Of a stretch of DNA of 64,000 nt, positions 41,814 to 51,147 are shown piece after piece. The notes under the pieces were generated by a model that worked only from the letters and a program-made list of their open reading frames with translations, did no database searches and was not told the origin of the DNA. Origin of the DNA: Mycolicibacterium iranicum (GTDB taxonomy: Bacteria > Actinomycetota > Actinomycetes > Mycobacteriales > Mycobacteriaceae). Numbering within the stretch: position 1 is the first letter of the stretch; every line of letters starts with the position of its first letter. A program made the translations under genes and the position numbers. The DNA is taken from the NCBI RefSeq assembly GCF_001650495.1, contig NZ_LWCS01000043.1, positions 1 through 64,000 on the forward strand, in the 5' to 3' direction.

Positions 41814-44300
41814 GTGCCGAGCATTGCTGTCGTGGTCATCATCGAGACACCCGAAACATGCCCTGATCGGCCCAGCAGCTCCCCGCCTGTCCGTCGCCAA
41901 TGGACGGGCGCGCTGATCCTCACCGTGACGATGCTCGGGGTCAGTGCAGCGAACTACGCACTCAACCTGATCTTCGCGCGGTTTCTCTCGCCCGCGGAGT
42001 TCGGTGACGCCAACCTGGCCGTCAACCTGGTGTTGGTCGCGTCTGCAGCAGCCGCGACACTTCAGCTGTTGTCGGCCCGGAGCGGACCGATCGGCGATCC
42101 CGCAGCGATCGAGGAGCGCCGCACGTTGTCACGGTGGGCATGGTGGATCGGCGCAGCCGCCGGGATCTCGCTGATCCTCGGCTCGACACGCCTCACGGAT
42201 ATGCTGCATGTCTCCCATCCGTGGCTGTTTGTCCTGATCGGGGCGGGCCTTCCCGTGTACCTGGTGCAGGCCGTCCTGCGGGGTGCACTTCAAGGCGATC
42301 TTCGCTTGGGCCGGTTGGCGGTCAGCTACGCGGTCGAGGCGATGACGAGGATCGCGGTCGCGGTCGCGCTTCTCGCCGTGGGGCTGGGCGTGACCGCGGC
42401 CGCCGTCGCCATCTCACTGTCGTTTGTGGCGTCGGCAGTCGTTGCGCGGCGACGAGTGGCGGTGGTGAATAAGGCCCATCCGGCTGTCGGCGGCACCGCA
42501 GGTCGCGGTATGGCAGAAGTGTCGGCGGCGGCCACTGCGCTTCTCCTGGGTCAGGTGGTCATCGCCAACGGCGACGTCATCCTTGCCAAGGCCCTGATGT
42601 CTCCCGACGCCGCCGGAATGTACACCGCCGCAGCGATAATCGGACGCAGCCTGTTCTTCTTGTCCTGGGGTGTTGTCCACAGCACATTTCCCGTAGTCGC
42701 CCGCATCGACGACGAGACGCAGCGCAGAGCGATCTCCCTTCGGGCGCTGCTGATGGTCGCCGCCGTGTGCGTGGGCGGGGTGACCGTGCTTGCTCTCTTC
42801 GGCGAAGAGCTGCTTCTGCTCCTCCTCGGCGAAGCGTACCGGCAGGCCGCGCCACTTCTGGTCCCCTACGCACTGGCGACAGCATTGTTCGCCGTGGCGA
42901 GTCTGGTTGCGAGCCTGGATTTGGCGGCTGGGCGTCGGCTGGCGTCGGTGGCCTTGCTGGGCGGTGCCGCACTGCAGACCGCTCTGCTGTGCGCCTTCGG
43001 CAACACCCCGATGTCGATGGTCACCGCACAGATCGTCGCGATGGCGATCACCGTCGTACTCGTCTGCGTCGCGGACCGTCTCGACAGCCGGACAGTCGCA
43101 TCACAGCGTCCGCAGGCCGCGCCCGCCACGCCGCGCCGGCGCGTGCTTTTCCTCGGTACGCACGGCCAAGCCAATGTCGGTGACGAGCTCCTGCTCGACA
43201 CCTTCCTCGGCGAACTCGGACCGGATCACGTCTACGCGGTCAATTCCTATGACCCCGCCGGCACGGAGGAACAACTCGCCGACCGCTTCGACGTGTCGGT
43301 TTTCCACACCAGCTCGGCACGTCTGGCCCTGGTGCGCAACGTGGCCACTTGTGATGTCGTCCTGTTCGGAGGCGGCAACATCCTCAAGGAGTTGTACCTG
43401 TCCGTAGGCAGGTGGCGCTATTCGACGTTGGCGATGGTGCTTGGCGTCGTCCTGCTGGCTCGCCTGTGCCGGAAGCCCGTGTTGATGGCGAACGTAGGCA
43501 TCGGCCCGGTGGACACTGCGATGGGCCGCGCGTTCGTGCAACTCATCCTGCGGTGCGTGTGGCTGATCTCAGTTCGCGACGAAGGCTCGTTGCGTTTGGC
43601 GCGATCGGTCGGATGCCCCGAGCACAAGGTGCGACTGGTGCCCGACGCCGTGTGGGTTCGCAACGGCGATCGCTTGACGGCCCCTGTCCCGGTTCGGCAT
43701 CGCGACGACGACGAACCACTGCGGATCGCGGTGAATCTGAACAAGGACGTGGATACGGCCGACGAATGGGATCAGTTCCTGCAACGCTTCGTTGCCGCAT
43801 TGGAGATGGCCGCTGACCATCGCAAGGTCGAATTCCACGCCCTGCCCATGCAGTGCGGCTTCAAAAGCGGCACCGATCTGGAGGTGTTGCGGGACGTTCT
43901 CGGACGCATTGCCGCGCCTGTACACATCCACGCTCCGCGCGACCACCACGACGTCGCATCGATCATCGCCGAGTGCGACCTCGTCGTCAGCGAACGACTC
44001 CACGCGATCATCTTGGCCGGCATCGTCGGGCGCCCGGTGATTGCCCTTCCTTACGACATCAAGGTGCGAGAGCTCGTGTCCCAGCTGGGAATCACGGATC
44101 GGTCTTTCGACGTGTGCGGCGATTTGCAGTCGGCTGAGCTTGCAGCAGCCATCATTGATGCTGTGGACCATCAGGGGGCCGAGCGCGACCGGCTTGCCGC
44201 TGTAGCGGCGGACCTGCGCCGCGATGCGGTGGCGGGCTTCGCCACTCTGCGCTCATGGGTGGCAGCTCCGACCCGGACATGGGGGTTGCCCAACGCGTGA
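41814..44300 (+). CDS. Fusion of Wzx-like flippase and polysaccharide pyruvyl transferase
   Basis: An 828-residue two-domain protein. Residues about 30-425 form a polysaccharide exporter of the MOP/Wzx type with some 12 transmembrane segments (LTVTMLGVSAANYALNLIFA, RFLSPAEFGDANLAVNLVLV). A short linker leads to a pyruvyl transferase/WcaK domain at about 440-800: RVLFLGTHGQANVGDELLLD, VLFGGGNILKELYL, GIGPVDTAMGRAFV, VPDAVWVR and VVSERLHAIILAGIVGRPVI. The flippase would move a lipid-linked glycan across the membrane and the second domain could add pyruvate ketals to it. I do not know this fusion as a standard architecture. GTG 41814 lacks a close SD; GTG 41832 is an alternative. Confidence 0.87.
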   Translation: MPSIAVVVIIETPETCPDRPSSSPPVRRQWTGALILTVTMLGVSAANYALNLIFARFLSPAEFGDANLAVNLVLVASAAAATLQLLSARSGPIGDPAAIEERRTLSRWAWWIGAAAGISLILGSTRLTDMLHVSHPWLFVLIGAGLPVYLVQAVLRGALQGDLRLGRLAVSYAVEAMTRIAVAVALLAVGLGVTAAAVAISLSFVASAVVARRRVAVVNKAHPAVGGTAGRGMAEVSAAATALLLGQVVIANGDVILAKALMSPDAAGMYTAAAIIGRSLFFLSWGVVHSTFPVVARIDDETQRRAISLRALLMVAAVCVGGVTVLALFGEELLLLLLGEAYRQAAPLLVPYALATALFAVASLVASLDLAAGRRLASVALLGGAALQTALLCAFGNTPMSMVTAQIVAMAITVVLVCVADRLDSRTVASQRPQAAPATPRRRVLFLGTHGQANVGDELLLDTFLGELGPDHVYAVNSYDPAGTEEQLADRFDVSVFHTSSARLALVRNVATCDVVLFGGGNILKELYLSVGRWRYSTLAMVLGVVLLARLCRKPVLMANVGIGPVDTAMGRAFVQLILRCVWLISVRDEGSLRLARSVGCPEHKVRLVPDAVWVRNGDRLTAPVPVRHRDDDEPLRIAVNLNKDVDTADEWDQFLQRFVAALEMAADHRKVEFHALPMQCGFKSGTDLEVLRDVLGRIAAPVHIHAPRDHHDVASIIAECDLVVSERLHAIILAGIVGRPVIALPYDIKVRELVSQLGITDRSFDVCGDLQSAELAAAIIDAVDHQGAERDRLAAVAADLRRDAVAGFATLRSWVAAPTRTWGLPNA

Positions 44301-47300
44301 CGACCGCCGGCCGGCACCGAACTCCTTTCGGCCTGAACAGATTCGCTCACCAGCGCATCGCAGTGGTCGTCTGCCTGCTGTACTTCCTTGCCAGCTTCAT
44401 CGTCTTCCGTGACGTGCTGGGGGCGATACCCGACATCCTCTCCGGTAAGCGGGTGCTTGTCGGCGACGAACTGGTGCCATTCTTCAACCCGAGCAGCCAA
44501 CTGCTCGAGCAGGCTCAGGGCGACTTCTCGGAGCTGACGAACGGCTATGAGTTCAGAGTCAGGTATTCGTTTCTGACGACGTGGATGCGGCACTACATGG
44601 TGCTGCCGTTCGCAGTCCTGCTGGTACTTCCCGCCATCGTCAGCGCCGCCTACCTCACGACGTCGTGGTTCATCCGGCGCAGCTTCCCCACCTTACCCGC
44701 GGCCACCGTCTACCTGTCGACGGCCGCGCCGACTGCGCTGATCTACATGATCATGATCTATGCCAAGATCACGCACTTCTACACGTTGGTTTTGGGGCTG
44801 TGCCTGATGACGATCAGCGCTTTTCTGATGCTCGATGCGCTGCTGTTCAGGGAACACCGTTGGGGCAGGCGCATGATCGCGTCCTGTCTGGTGACGCTAC
44901 TCAATCCCGCCGTGCACTATCTCGTGCTCTTCGCGTTGTTTCTCGGGCTCACCATCGTGACACTGCTCGTCGGAGAAGCCGCTAAGTTCGTTCGCTCCGG
45001 TGGGCTCGGCCGACTCTGGGCATGGTGGCGAAATGTCGGGCGTCGACGAAGGGCTCCGCCGCGCAGAAGGTCGACGTCCGCCGGCCGGGTAGTGCGTATC
45101 CGTGAGGCGTTGACGAAGGCGAACGCCACCACGACGATGAAATGCGGGTGGGCTGTCGCTGCACTCGGGGTGTTCGCGCTGGCACCCTACGCGGTCTTCG
45201 TGAAGTTCGTCGCCTTGCGCGGAGTGCCCGACCTCTCCGAAACCGTCCCCGGCGACTATTACTTCATCCGTGACGCATCAGTGTCCCTGGTGCACATCCT
45301 GTCCTGGGATCTCGCCGGAATCATGGACAAGATCAACTACGGCGACTATCTGGCCAAGGTGCCGCGTGTCTCGAACATCGTCTACACGGTGCTGATCCTG
45401 GTGCCGATTGCCGTACCTGCCGTGCGGAAGGCCCTTCTCACAGGGAGGCCGCAACGCCAACTCTTCGGAGTGCTCTACGTCAACGTCGCTTTCGCGGTGT
45501 GGGCGACTGTCGGTTACGGTGACCCGGCGTGGTTCCCGACCTTCCACCGGTCCGTGGCCGCCTTGACTCGGTCTGTCGCCGAAATCAACTCCACTGCAGG
45601 CGACGCAACCCTGGCGCTGGCATCCACGGTGGTCCAGGTACTGCGATTTCCCCACCGGTTCCAGCTGATCCTGTTCATGCTGGCGCCGCTGTTACTCGCA
45701 CTCACCTTTGCGTGGGCACTCGGCGCGCTCAATGGAAGATTGAAGTCGCACTCGGCGATTGCGGGTCGCACGACTCTCAGGCGGGCCGCCGCACTACCGG
45801 TCGTATTGACGATAGCCCTGAGCCTTGCCATGTCGACGCCGCTGCTCTCCAATGAGACGTACCGATCGGCCTACGCATCCGGCGATTTCGACACATTCCT
45901 CTCGGCGTACCCGTTGAGCGACCTGAAGGATCTCAAGACCGAACTGCTCAAGTACCCCAAAGGCAAGACAGTCGTGTTGCCACCCACCGAGACCGCGAAA
46001 CTGGTGGTCGGACCTGATGGGGTGTCGCACAAATTCATCGACAAGTTCTACATCTACTACCTCGACCAGCCCAGCTTTTACTACGGCCTCACCGGGGACA
46101 AGAAGAACAAGTTCGAGTTCTTTTTGATGCTGAGGGCCCTGTACTACAAACAGGACTGGTGGGTTGATATCGCCCGTGACATGGGGCTGCAGTACATCGT
46201 GCTCAACAAGCAGATCGAGAACAACAAAGGCGTTGGTGCCGAGTATCTTCCGGACATCGAAAGCTACCTGCGTGAGGGCATCGAGGCCGTACCCGAGCAC
46301 GTCGAACAGCTCTACGAGAACAGCAGCTTCGTGTTGTACCGGCTGAGGGACCCGGCATTGCCAAACAGGCCCGTGCTGCTGTTCGACACGTCATGGAACG
46401 GGTTCCTCAACACGGTGTTCAACCGACTGAACCTGAGTCGCTGTTACGACTTCCAATACATCTCCGATTTCGCAGGGACTGCTTCAGGTGAACCCGTCAA
46501 ACTCATCACCGCGAACACGCAGCAGGCAGCTCTGGACATTTGGTCTGTCGACCACCCGAAGAGCTTTTTCGCCCCGACTCCCACCGGTAACGCGTTCAAC
46601 TCCGACGTCGTCACTTCGGCGTACTACCTCTCGCCGATGTTCAGACTGTTCCTGATGTTCTCGTTCACCAAATTCAACCGGACCGAGACCGTCACACCCG
46701 GAATCTTCGGCACCCTGACGGGTTCTTTCACGGGACTGCCCCGTGCGACCACGGTGAAGATCTCGATACGGATCCCGCACGAGGGGCGATACCGCGTTCT
46801 CATGCGTGCCGCCGCGTCTGCCAACACGCTGACAGTGACTTCGAAATCGTTAAACCTCGACAGAACACTGGAGCTACGTTCGCCCGACGACGCCCTACAA
46901 TACTTCGGCAAAGAGGTCATCTACAACGCCGATCGCACACCGACCCCGGCGTCGCAGCTTTCAGTGGGACAGCTGGAAAGACTCGTACCCGACGAACTGG
47001 TTCCCGTGAACCTGCGTTACGCCTATCAGGATCTCGGGGTTGTCAGCGCCGGCGCCGGACCCCACACAGTCGTCGTCGACAAGACCGACGAGAATCCCAT
47101 GCTGCTTGAAGGTCTTCTTCTGATCCCGGAGACCGAGTACTCCGCTGCCGCTCTTCCGCCGTCTGTGACGGTGGTGGACGACGTGGACGACCTGAACTGC
47201 TCGGAGCAGTCCCCCGTGCGGTCGGGAATTCTTGAGTCCTCCGACGCCGTCGGGGGTGACGTCCATCAGGGGCCGACCCTGGAACAGCTCCTTGAGCTGC

Positions 47301-47446
47301 TCGGAGGGATGGACGACCTCAAGACCGCCGAACCTGGCGGGATCGGAGGACGGTGGTTACACCTCGCGGCGACGTTGGTGCTCGTGTGCGTGGTAATCGC
47401 GTTCGTACGCAGGCATATTCGCCGAGACCCTGACAGGGACGAATGA
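44297..47446 (+). CDS. Large polytopic membrane protein, GT-C/YfhO-like
   Basis: A 1049-residue protein. About ten transmembrane helices fill residues 20-530 (IAVVVCLLYFLASFIVFRDV, YMVLPFAVLLVLPAIVSAAY). A large extracytoplasmic region follows with LYENSSFVLYRLRDPALPNR and ETEYSAAALPPSVTV, and a final helix LVLVCVVIAFVRRHIRRDP anchors the C-terminus. An acidic pair in the first loop (VLVGDELVPFF) fits the GT-C catalytic-loop pattern, so it may be a polyprenyl-phosphate-sugar-dependent glycosyltransferase. GTG 44297 overlaps the fusion-gene stop (GTGA). Two other in-frame starts (44255, 44279) lie inside the previous gene. The family is not firmly recognised. Confidence 0.75.
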   Translation: MTTAGRHRTPFGLNRFAHQRIAVVVCLLYFLASFIVFRDVLGAIPDILSGKRVLVGDELVPFFNPSSQLLEQAQGDFSELTNGYEFRVRYSFLTTWMRHYMVLPFAVLLVLPAIVSAAYLTTSWFIRRSFPTLPAATVYLSTAAPTALIYMIMIYAKITHFYTLVLGLCLMTISAFLMLDALLFREHRWGRRMIASCLVTLLNPAVHYLVLFALFLGLTIVTLLVGEAAKFVRSGGLGRLWAWWRNVGRRRRAPPRRRSTSAGRVVRIREALTKANATTTMKCGWAVAALGVFALAPYAVFVKFVALRGVPDLSETVPGDYYFIRDASVSLVHILSWDLAGIMDKINYGDYLAKVPRVSNIVYTVLILVPIAVPAVRKALLTGRPQRQLFGVLYVNVAFAVWATVGYGDPAWFPTFHRSVAALTRSVAEINSTAGDATLALASTVVQVLRFPHRFQLILFMLAPLLLALTFAWALGALNGRLKSHSAIAGRTTLRRAAALPVVLTIALSLAMSTPLLSNETYRSAYASGDFDTFLSAYPLSDLKDLKTELLKYPKGKTVVLPPTETAKLVVGPDGVSHKFIDKFYIYYLDQPSFYYGLTGDKKNKFEFFLMLRALYYKQDWWVDIARDMGLQYIVLNKQIENNKGVGAEYLPDIESYLREGIEAVPEHVEQLYENSSFVLYRLRDPALPNRPVLLFDTSWNGFLNTVFNRLNLSRCYDFQYISDFAGTASGEPVKLITANTQQAALDIWSVDHPKSFFAPTPTGNAFNSDVVTSAYYLSPMFRLFLMFSFTKFNRTETVTPGIFGTLTGSFTGLPRATTVKISIRIPHEGRYRVLMRAAASANTLTVTSKSLNLDRTLELRSPDDALQYFGKEVIYNADRTPTPASQLSVGQLERLVPDELVPVNLRYAYQDLGVVSAGAGPHTVVVDKTDENPMLLEGLLLIPETEYSAAALPPSVTVVDDVDDLNCSEQSPVRSGILESSDAVGGDVHQGPTLEQLLELLGGMDDLKTAEPGGIGGRWLHLAATLVLVCVVIAFVRRHIRRDPDRDE

Positions 47447-47460
47447 CTCCGAGCGCGGTT

Positions 47461-47814
47461 TCAGGTGACCCGGACCCATGGCTGACAGTTGCGCGACTCG
47501 AACGCCTTCACCGTCTCATTGATGGTCGTGTACATCGGCCCGATCGACATGTTGGTGGCGACGACATTGTCCTTGTTCGTATCTGGCGTGCTGTAGGTGA
47601 ACCACAGGCACATCGAATCCTGCGTCGGGACATCGTTGATCCAGACGCCGAACACCGACCCGGATCCGTCGGTTCTATACAGACCCGGCTCGATGTCCTG
47701 CCCTACGACGAAGAAGCCGTTGCCGGGGATGGGGTTGAGCGGTTGCGCAGCCGCCGGTGACGCGAACGCGATCGCGGCTGCTGAAGCCACGATGCCGGTA
47801 ATCACGCGACGCAT
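47461..47814 (-). CDS. Small secreted protein
   Basis: A 117-residue exported protein with the signal peptide MRRVITGIVASAAAIAFASP and cleavage after AAA. The mature part has VVGQDIEPGLYRTDGSGSVF, two Cys (SMCLWF and RNCQPW) that could form a disulfide, and ends PWVRVT. It resembles small mycobacterial secreted proteins of unknown function. It is convergent to the polytopic protein gene with a 14-nt gap. Confidence 0.75.
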   Translation of the reverse strand: MRRVITGIVASAAAIAFASPAAAQPLNPIPGNGFFVVGQDIEPGLYRTDGSGSVFGVWINDVPTQDSMCLWFTYSTPDTNKDNVVATNMSIGPMYTTINETVKAFESRNCQPWVRVT

Positions 47815-47859
47815 GAGCGGCAGCGTAACTCTTGCCGACGGTGCGCCGATGACCTTTGT

Positions 47860-48351
47860 GTGAGGTCACATTGCACCCTTGTCGCGGCCCTGGTGGCTCC
47901 GGCCGTTCTGAGCATCGCGCCCGCCCAAGCCGCGCCGCTGCCCGAGGTGTGCACGCCCGCCGCGGTCGTCGACGGCGTGTGCACGTCGCGTCTGGTGTCG
48001 GTGACCGCCGACGTCGTCAACGGAACGATCACCGGGACGCCGGTCGGTGGCGGGGCGGCCATCACCCTCTCCGGACAGGCAGACGCGTATGTGAAGTCCG
48101 AGGGCTTCGGTGCCACGCCGCCGGAGGCCATCGAGAAGTGGGACACCTCGATCGAGCAGACGGCCGGGCTGTCGACTGATCCCTCCGACCCCAACTGGTA
48201 CGGCAACGCGAAGGCCAGGGTGTTCCTGCCCAGGACGCTCAACGACCTGGCCACCGAATTCCCCCCGGACAGCCTGGTGGTCCGGTTCACGTCAGACGGG
48301 ACGCAACCTGACGTGTTCCGCCTGGTCTCCATCCAACCGGTGGCCGAATAG
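47860..48351 (+). CDS. Secreted protein of unknown function
   Basis: A 163-residue exported protein with the signal peptide RSHCTLVAALVAPAVLSI and a cleavage site near AQAAPL. A Cys pair (EVCTPAAVVDGVC) follows immediately and may form a small disulfide loop. The rest is a beta-rich domain (RLVSVTADVVNGTITGTPVG). GTG 47860 is the only usable start near the signal peptide. It is divergent from the other secreted-protein gene across 45 bp. Confidence 0.7.
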   Translation: MRSHCTLVAALVAPAVLSIAPAQAAPLPEVCTPAAVVDGVCTSRLVSVTADVVNGTITGTPVGGGAAITLSGQADAYVKSEGFGATPPEAIEKWDTSIEQTAGLSTDPSDPNWYGNAKARVFLPRTLNDLATEFPPDSLVVRFTSDGTQPDVFRLVSIQPVAE

Positions 48352-48392
48352 CTGCCCTGAAGCGAGACATCAACGCACCCGCCCTGGACGGT

Positions 48393-48806
48393 TCAGGTGA
48401 AGACGTACTCGATGTCGGTGAAGGCGTCGGCGGCAAGGACGTAGAAGAAGCGCAATGTCTGCGGGCCCGTGTTCGCGATGCCGTGCTCGCAGGAACCCGG
48501 TATGAAAATGTTGGAGCCCGGATGTACCGGGTGCTCGATCCCGTCGAGGGTGACGACACCGGTGCCCGACAACACAAAATACGTTTCCGGCTGCTGATGG
48601 CGGTGAAGGGCGAGGTATCCGTCCTCCGCGAGCTCGGCTGTTCCCGTGACGAAGCACTCGGTGGCGGTCGAGTCAGACGAGAAGATCGTGCGAAATGTGA
48701 GGCGACCACGATGGTCGTTCCAGCTCGTCACGTGACATTCGCTTTCCTGGAGCACCTGATGTCTCGAGATGCGAGCGGGCCCGTTGTCCATGTCGTCAGT
48801 ACACAT
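48393..48806 (-). CDS. Cupin-domain protein
   Basis: A protein of about 137 residues with one cupin fold. Metal-ligand motifs are LALHRHQQPETYFVLSGTG (H-x-H-x-E region) and FIPGSCEHGIANTG. It lies just after the groEL1 terminator, so it needs its own promoter. The start is uncertain: ATG 48806 is chosen, ATG 48791 is an alternative, and starts further upstream lie in the terminator. The substrate is unknown. Confidence 0.72.
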   Translation of the reverse strand: MCTDDMDNGPARISRHQVLQESECHVTSWNDHRGRLTFRTIFSSDSTATECFVTGTAELAEDGYLALHRHQQPETYFVLSGTGVVTLDGIEHPVHPGSNIFIPGSCEHGIANTGPQTLRFFYVLAADAFTDIEYVFT

Positions 48807-48847
48807 CACCCGGCCGGGCGACGCTCCGAGGCAGCTGATGACCGACG

Positions 48848-48883
48848 AAAACACCCCCGGTTCGGACAAACCGGGGGTGTTTC
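48848..48883 (-). terminator. Intrinsic terminator downstream of groEL1
   Basis: ACACCCCCGGTT and AACCGGGGGTGT form a perfect 12-bp stem with a 6-nt loop. Minus-strand transcripts continue with TTTTCG. It ends the groES-groEL1 region. Confidence 0.9.
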
Positions 48884-48914
48884 GTCGTGCGCCGACTAGC
48901 GGGGGCTAGCGGTG

Positions 48915-50540
48915 TCAGTGGTGGTGATGGCCGTGGCCGTGTCCGTGTCCGTCGTCCTCCGGCTCAGCCGGTTTGTCGACAATCGCGGTCTCGGTGGTGA
49001 GCACCATTCGCGCCACCGATGCCGCGTTGACCACCGCGGAACGGGTGACCTTCACCGGATCGATGACCCCGTCGGCGATCAGATCGCCGTACTTCAGCGT
49101 CGCGGCGTTGAAGCCCTGCCCTGCAGGCAGTTCCGCGACCTTGTTCACGACGACAGCGCCGTCGAGGCCGGCGTTGGTGGCAATCCAGAACAGCGGCGAG
49201 GACAGTCCGGAGGCGAAGACCTCGACGCCGAGCAGCTCGTCACCCTTGAGCTCCGAGCGGAGCTTGTCGAGAGCGCTGCGCGCCTGCACGAGTGCTGCGC
49301 CACCGCCGACGACGATGCCCTCTTCGACCGCGGCCTTGGCCGCTGCAACCGCATCCTCGACGGCTTCCTTGCGCTTCTTCAGATCCGTCTCCGTGGCCGC
49401 ACCGACCTTGATGACGGCGACGCCACCGGCCAGCTTCGCGAGCCGCTCTTCGAGCTTCTCGCGATCCCAGTCGGAATCGGATGCCTCGATCTCGGAGCGC
49501 AATTGCGCTTTTCGAGCGTCGATCGCGTCCTGGGTGCCGCCGCCGTCGACGATCACGGTGCTGTCCTTGTCGACGACCACGCGTCGCGCGGTGCCGAGCA
49601 CCTCAAGGCCGACCTCGCGCAGGACCAGGCCCACGTCGGGGTTGACGACCTGACCACCGGTGACGATCGCGAGGTCATCGAGGAACGCCTTGCGGCGGTC
49701 ACCGAAGAACGGCGCCTTGACCGCGACCGCCTTGAGCGTCTTGCGGATCGCGTTGACCACGAGCGTCGAAAGAGCCTCGCCCTCAACGTCTTCGGCAACG
49801 ATCAGCAGTGGCTTGCCGGCTTCGGCGACCTTTTCCAACAGCGGGAGCAGGTCGGGAAGCGAGCTGATCTTCTCGCGGTGCAGCAGCACCAGCGCGTCTT
49901 CGAGAACGGCCTCCTGCGAATCGAAGTCGGTGACGAAGTACGCCGAGATGAAACCCTTGTCGAAGCCGACGCCGTCGGTGACCTCAAGCTCGGTGTTCAG
50001 CGTCGAGGACTCCTCGACCGTGACGACACCGTCGGTGCCGACCTTGGTCATAGCCTCGCCGACCAGCTCGCCGACCAGCTCGTCACGCGACGAGACGGTC
50101 GCGACCTGGCCGATCGCCTTCGCGTCCTTGACGGGGATGGCCGCGGCCAGCAGCGCCTCCGAGACGGCCTCGGCGGCCTTGGAGAGGCCGGCGCCGAGCG
50201 CGATCGGGTTGGCACCGGCTGCGACGTTGCGCAGACCGGCCTTCACCAGCGCCTGCGCCAGCACGGTCGCGGTGGTGGTGCCGTCGCCTGCGACGTCGTT
50301 GGTTTTGGTGGCCACCGACTTGACGAGCTGGGCACCGAGGTTCTCGAAGGGATCCTCGAGGTCGATGTCGCGGGCGATGGTCACGCCGTCGTTGGTGACG
50401 GTGGGTCCGCCCCAAGCCTTGGCAAGCACCACGTGGCGTCCGCGCGGCCCCAGCGTTATCTTGACCGCGTCGGCGAGCTTGTCGACGCCGACCTCCATGG
50501 CGCGACGCGCAGTTTCGTTGAATTCAATCTGCTTACTCAT
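48915..50540 (-). CDS. groEL1: GroEL1 chaperonin (His-rich C-terminus)
   Basis: A 541-residue 60-kDa chaperonin, equivalent to Rv3417c. Motifs include VAGDGTTTATVLAQALVKAG (ATP site) and GGTQDAIDARKAQLRSEIE; typical GGGAALVQA is also present. The C-terminus DDGHGHGHGHHHH, in place of the Gly-Met repeats of GroEL2, marks it as GroEL1. GroEL1 has roles in mycolate synthesis and biofilm, and the tail can bind metal. It is downstream of groES with a 90-nt gap and is under CIRCE control. Confidence 0.97.
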   Translation of the reverse strand: MSKQIEFNETARRAMEVGVDKLADAVKITLGPRGRHVVLAKAWGGPTVTNDGVTIARDIDLEDPFENLGAQLVKSVATKTNDVAGDGTTTATVLAQALVKAGLRNVAAGANPIALGAGLSKAAEAVSEALLAAAIPVKDAKAIGQVATVSSRDELVGELVGEAMTKVGTDGVVTVEESSTLNTELEVTDGVGFDKGFISAYFVTDFDSQEAVLEDALVLLHREKISSLPDLLPLLEKVAEAGKPLLIVAEDVEGEALSTLVVNAIRKTLKAVAVKAPFFGDRRKAFLDDLAIVTGGQVVNPDVGLVLREVGLEVLGTARRVVVDKDSTVIVDGGGTQDAIDARKAQLRSEIEASDSDWDREKLEERLAKLAGGVAVIKVGAATETDLKKRKEAVEDAVAAAKAAVEEGIVVGGGAALVQARSALDKLRSELKGDELLGVEVFASGLSSPLFWIATNAGLDGAVVVNKVAELPAGQGFNAATLKYGDLIADGVIDPVKVTRSAVVNAASVARMVLTTETAIVDKPAEPEDDGHGHGHGHHHH

Positions 50541-50631
50541 TGAGTGTCTTTCCCTAGGGACGGGGTGGAACGCGCACCGCCCCGGACATCACCCGTCGAT
50601 GCGGGACGTCCGGGGCGGAACACGATTCGTT

Positions 50632-50934
50632 CTACTTGGAGACGACGGCCAGCACGTCGCGAGCCGACAGGATCAGGTACTCCTCGCCGTTGTACTTGAT
50701 CTCGGTGCCGCCGTACTTGCTGTAGATGACCACGTCGCCCTCCGACACGTCCAGAGGAATCCGCTTCTCGCCATCCTCATCCCAGCGGCCGGGGCCAACT
50801 GCGACGACGGTGCCTTCCTGCGGCTTCTCCTTGGCGGTGTCGGGGATGACCAGACCGGAAGCGGTCGTGGTCTCGGCCTCGTTGGCCTGAACGAGGATCT
50901 TGTCCTCGAGTGGCTTGATGTTCACGCTCGCCAC
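50632..50934 (-). CDS. groES: GroES co-chaperonin
   Basis: A 100-residue 10-kDa chaperonin, MASVNIKPLEDKILVQANEA, with the mobile loop EAETTTASGLVIPDT and the roof region AVGPGRWDEDGEKR. It caps the GroEL ring. It is the first gene of the groES-groEL1 operon, and a CIRCE element lies about 113 bp upstream. Confidence 0.98.
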   Translation of the reverse strand: MASVNIKPLEDKILVQANEAETTTASGLVIPDTAKEKPQEGTVVAVGPGRWDEDGEKRIPLDVSEGDVVIYSKYGGTEIKYNGEEYLILSARDVLAVVSK

Positions 50935-51046
50935 GATGGAGCCCCTTCACTCTGTTGTTTCTCGGGTGTCTGCTTACTCGGTGGCCGGTGCCTACCCTTG
51001 CGCCGTCGTCGCGGGTGCCGACACAGGGGTGAACCGACCTGCCGCC

Positions 51047-51071
51047 TAGCACTCTATACACGAGAGTGCTA
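51047..51071. promoter_or_regulatory. CIRCE element (HrcA operator)
   Basis: TAGCACTC, a 9-nt spacer, then GAGTGCTA match the CIRCE consensus TTAGCACTC-N9-GAGTGCTAA except at the outer bases. A further half site TAGCACTC overlaps at 51070-51077. It lies 113 bp upstream of groES, as in other mycobacteria. Confidence 0.93.
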
Positions 51072-51147
51072 GCACTCAAGATCGGGGCCGAACACTTCTT
51101 CCCCGGGCGAACAAATTGGGTGACGCCGGCGACGACCCACCGCCGTT

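Noticed and set aside
48912..50543. A 543-codon open frame on the plus strand opposite groEL1
   Set aside because: It mirrors the GroEL1 codons, and its translation is Arg/Asp/Gly-rich with no domain. High-GC coding sequence often leaves the antisense frame open.
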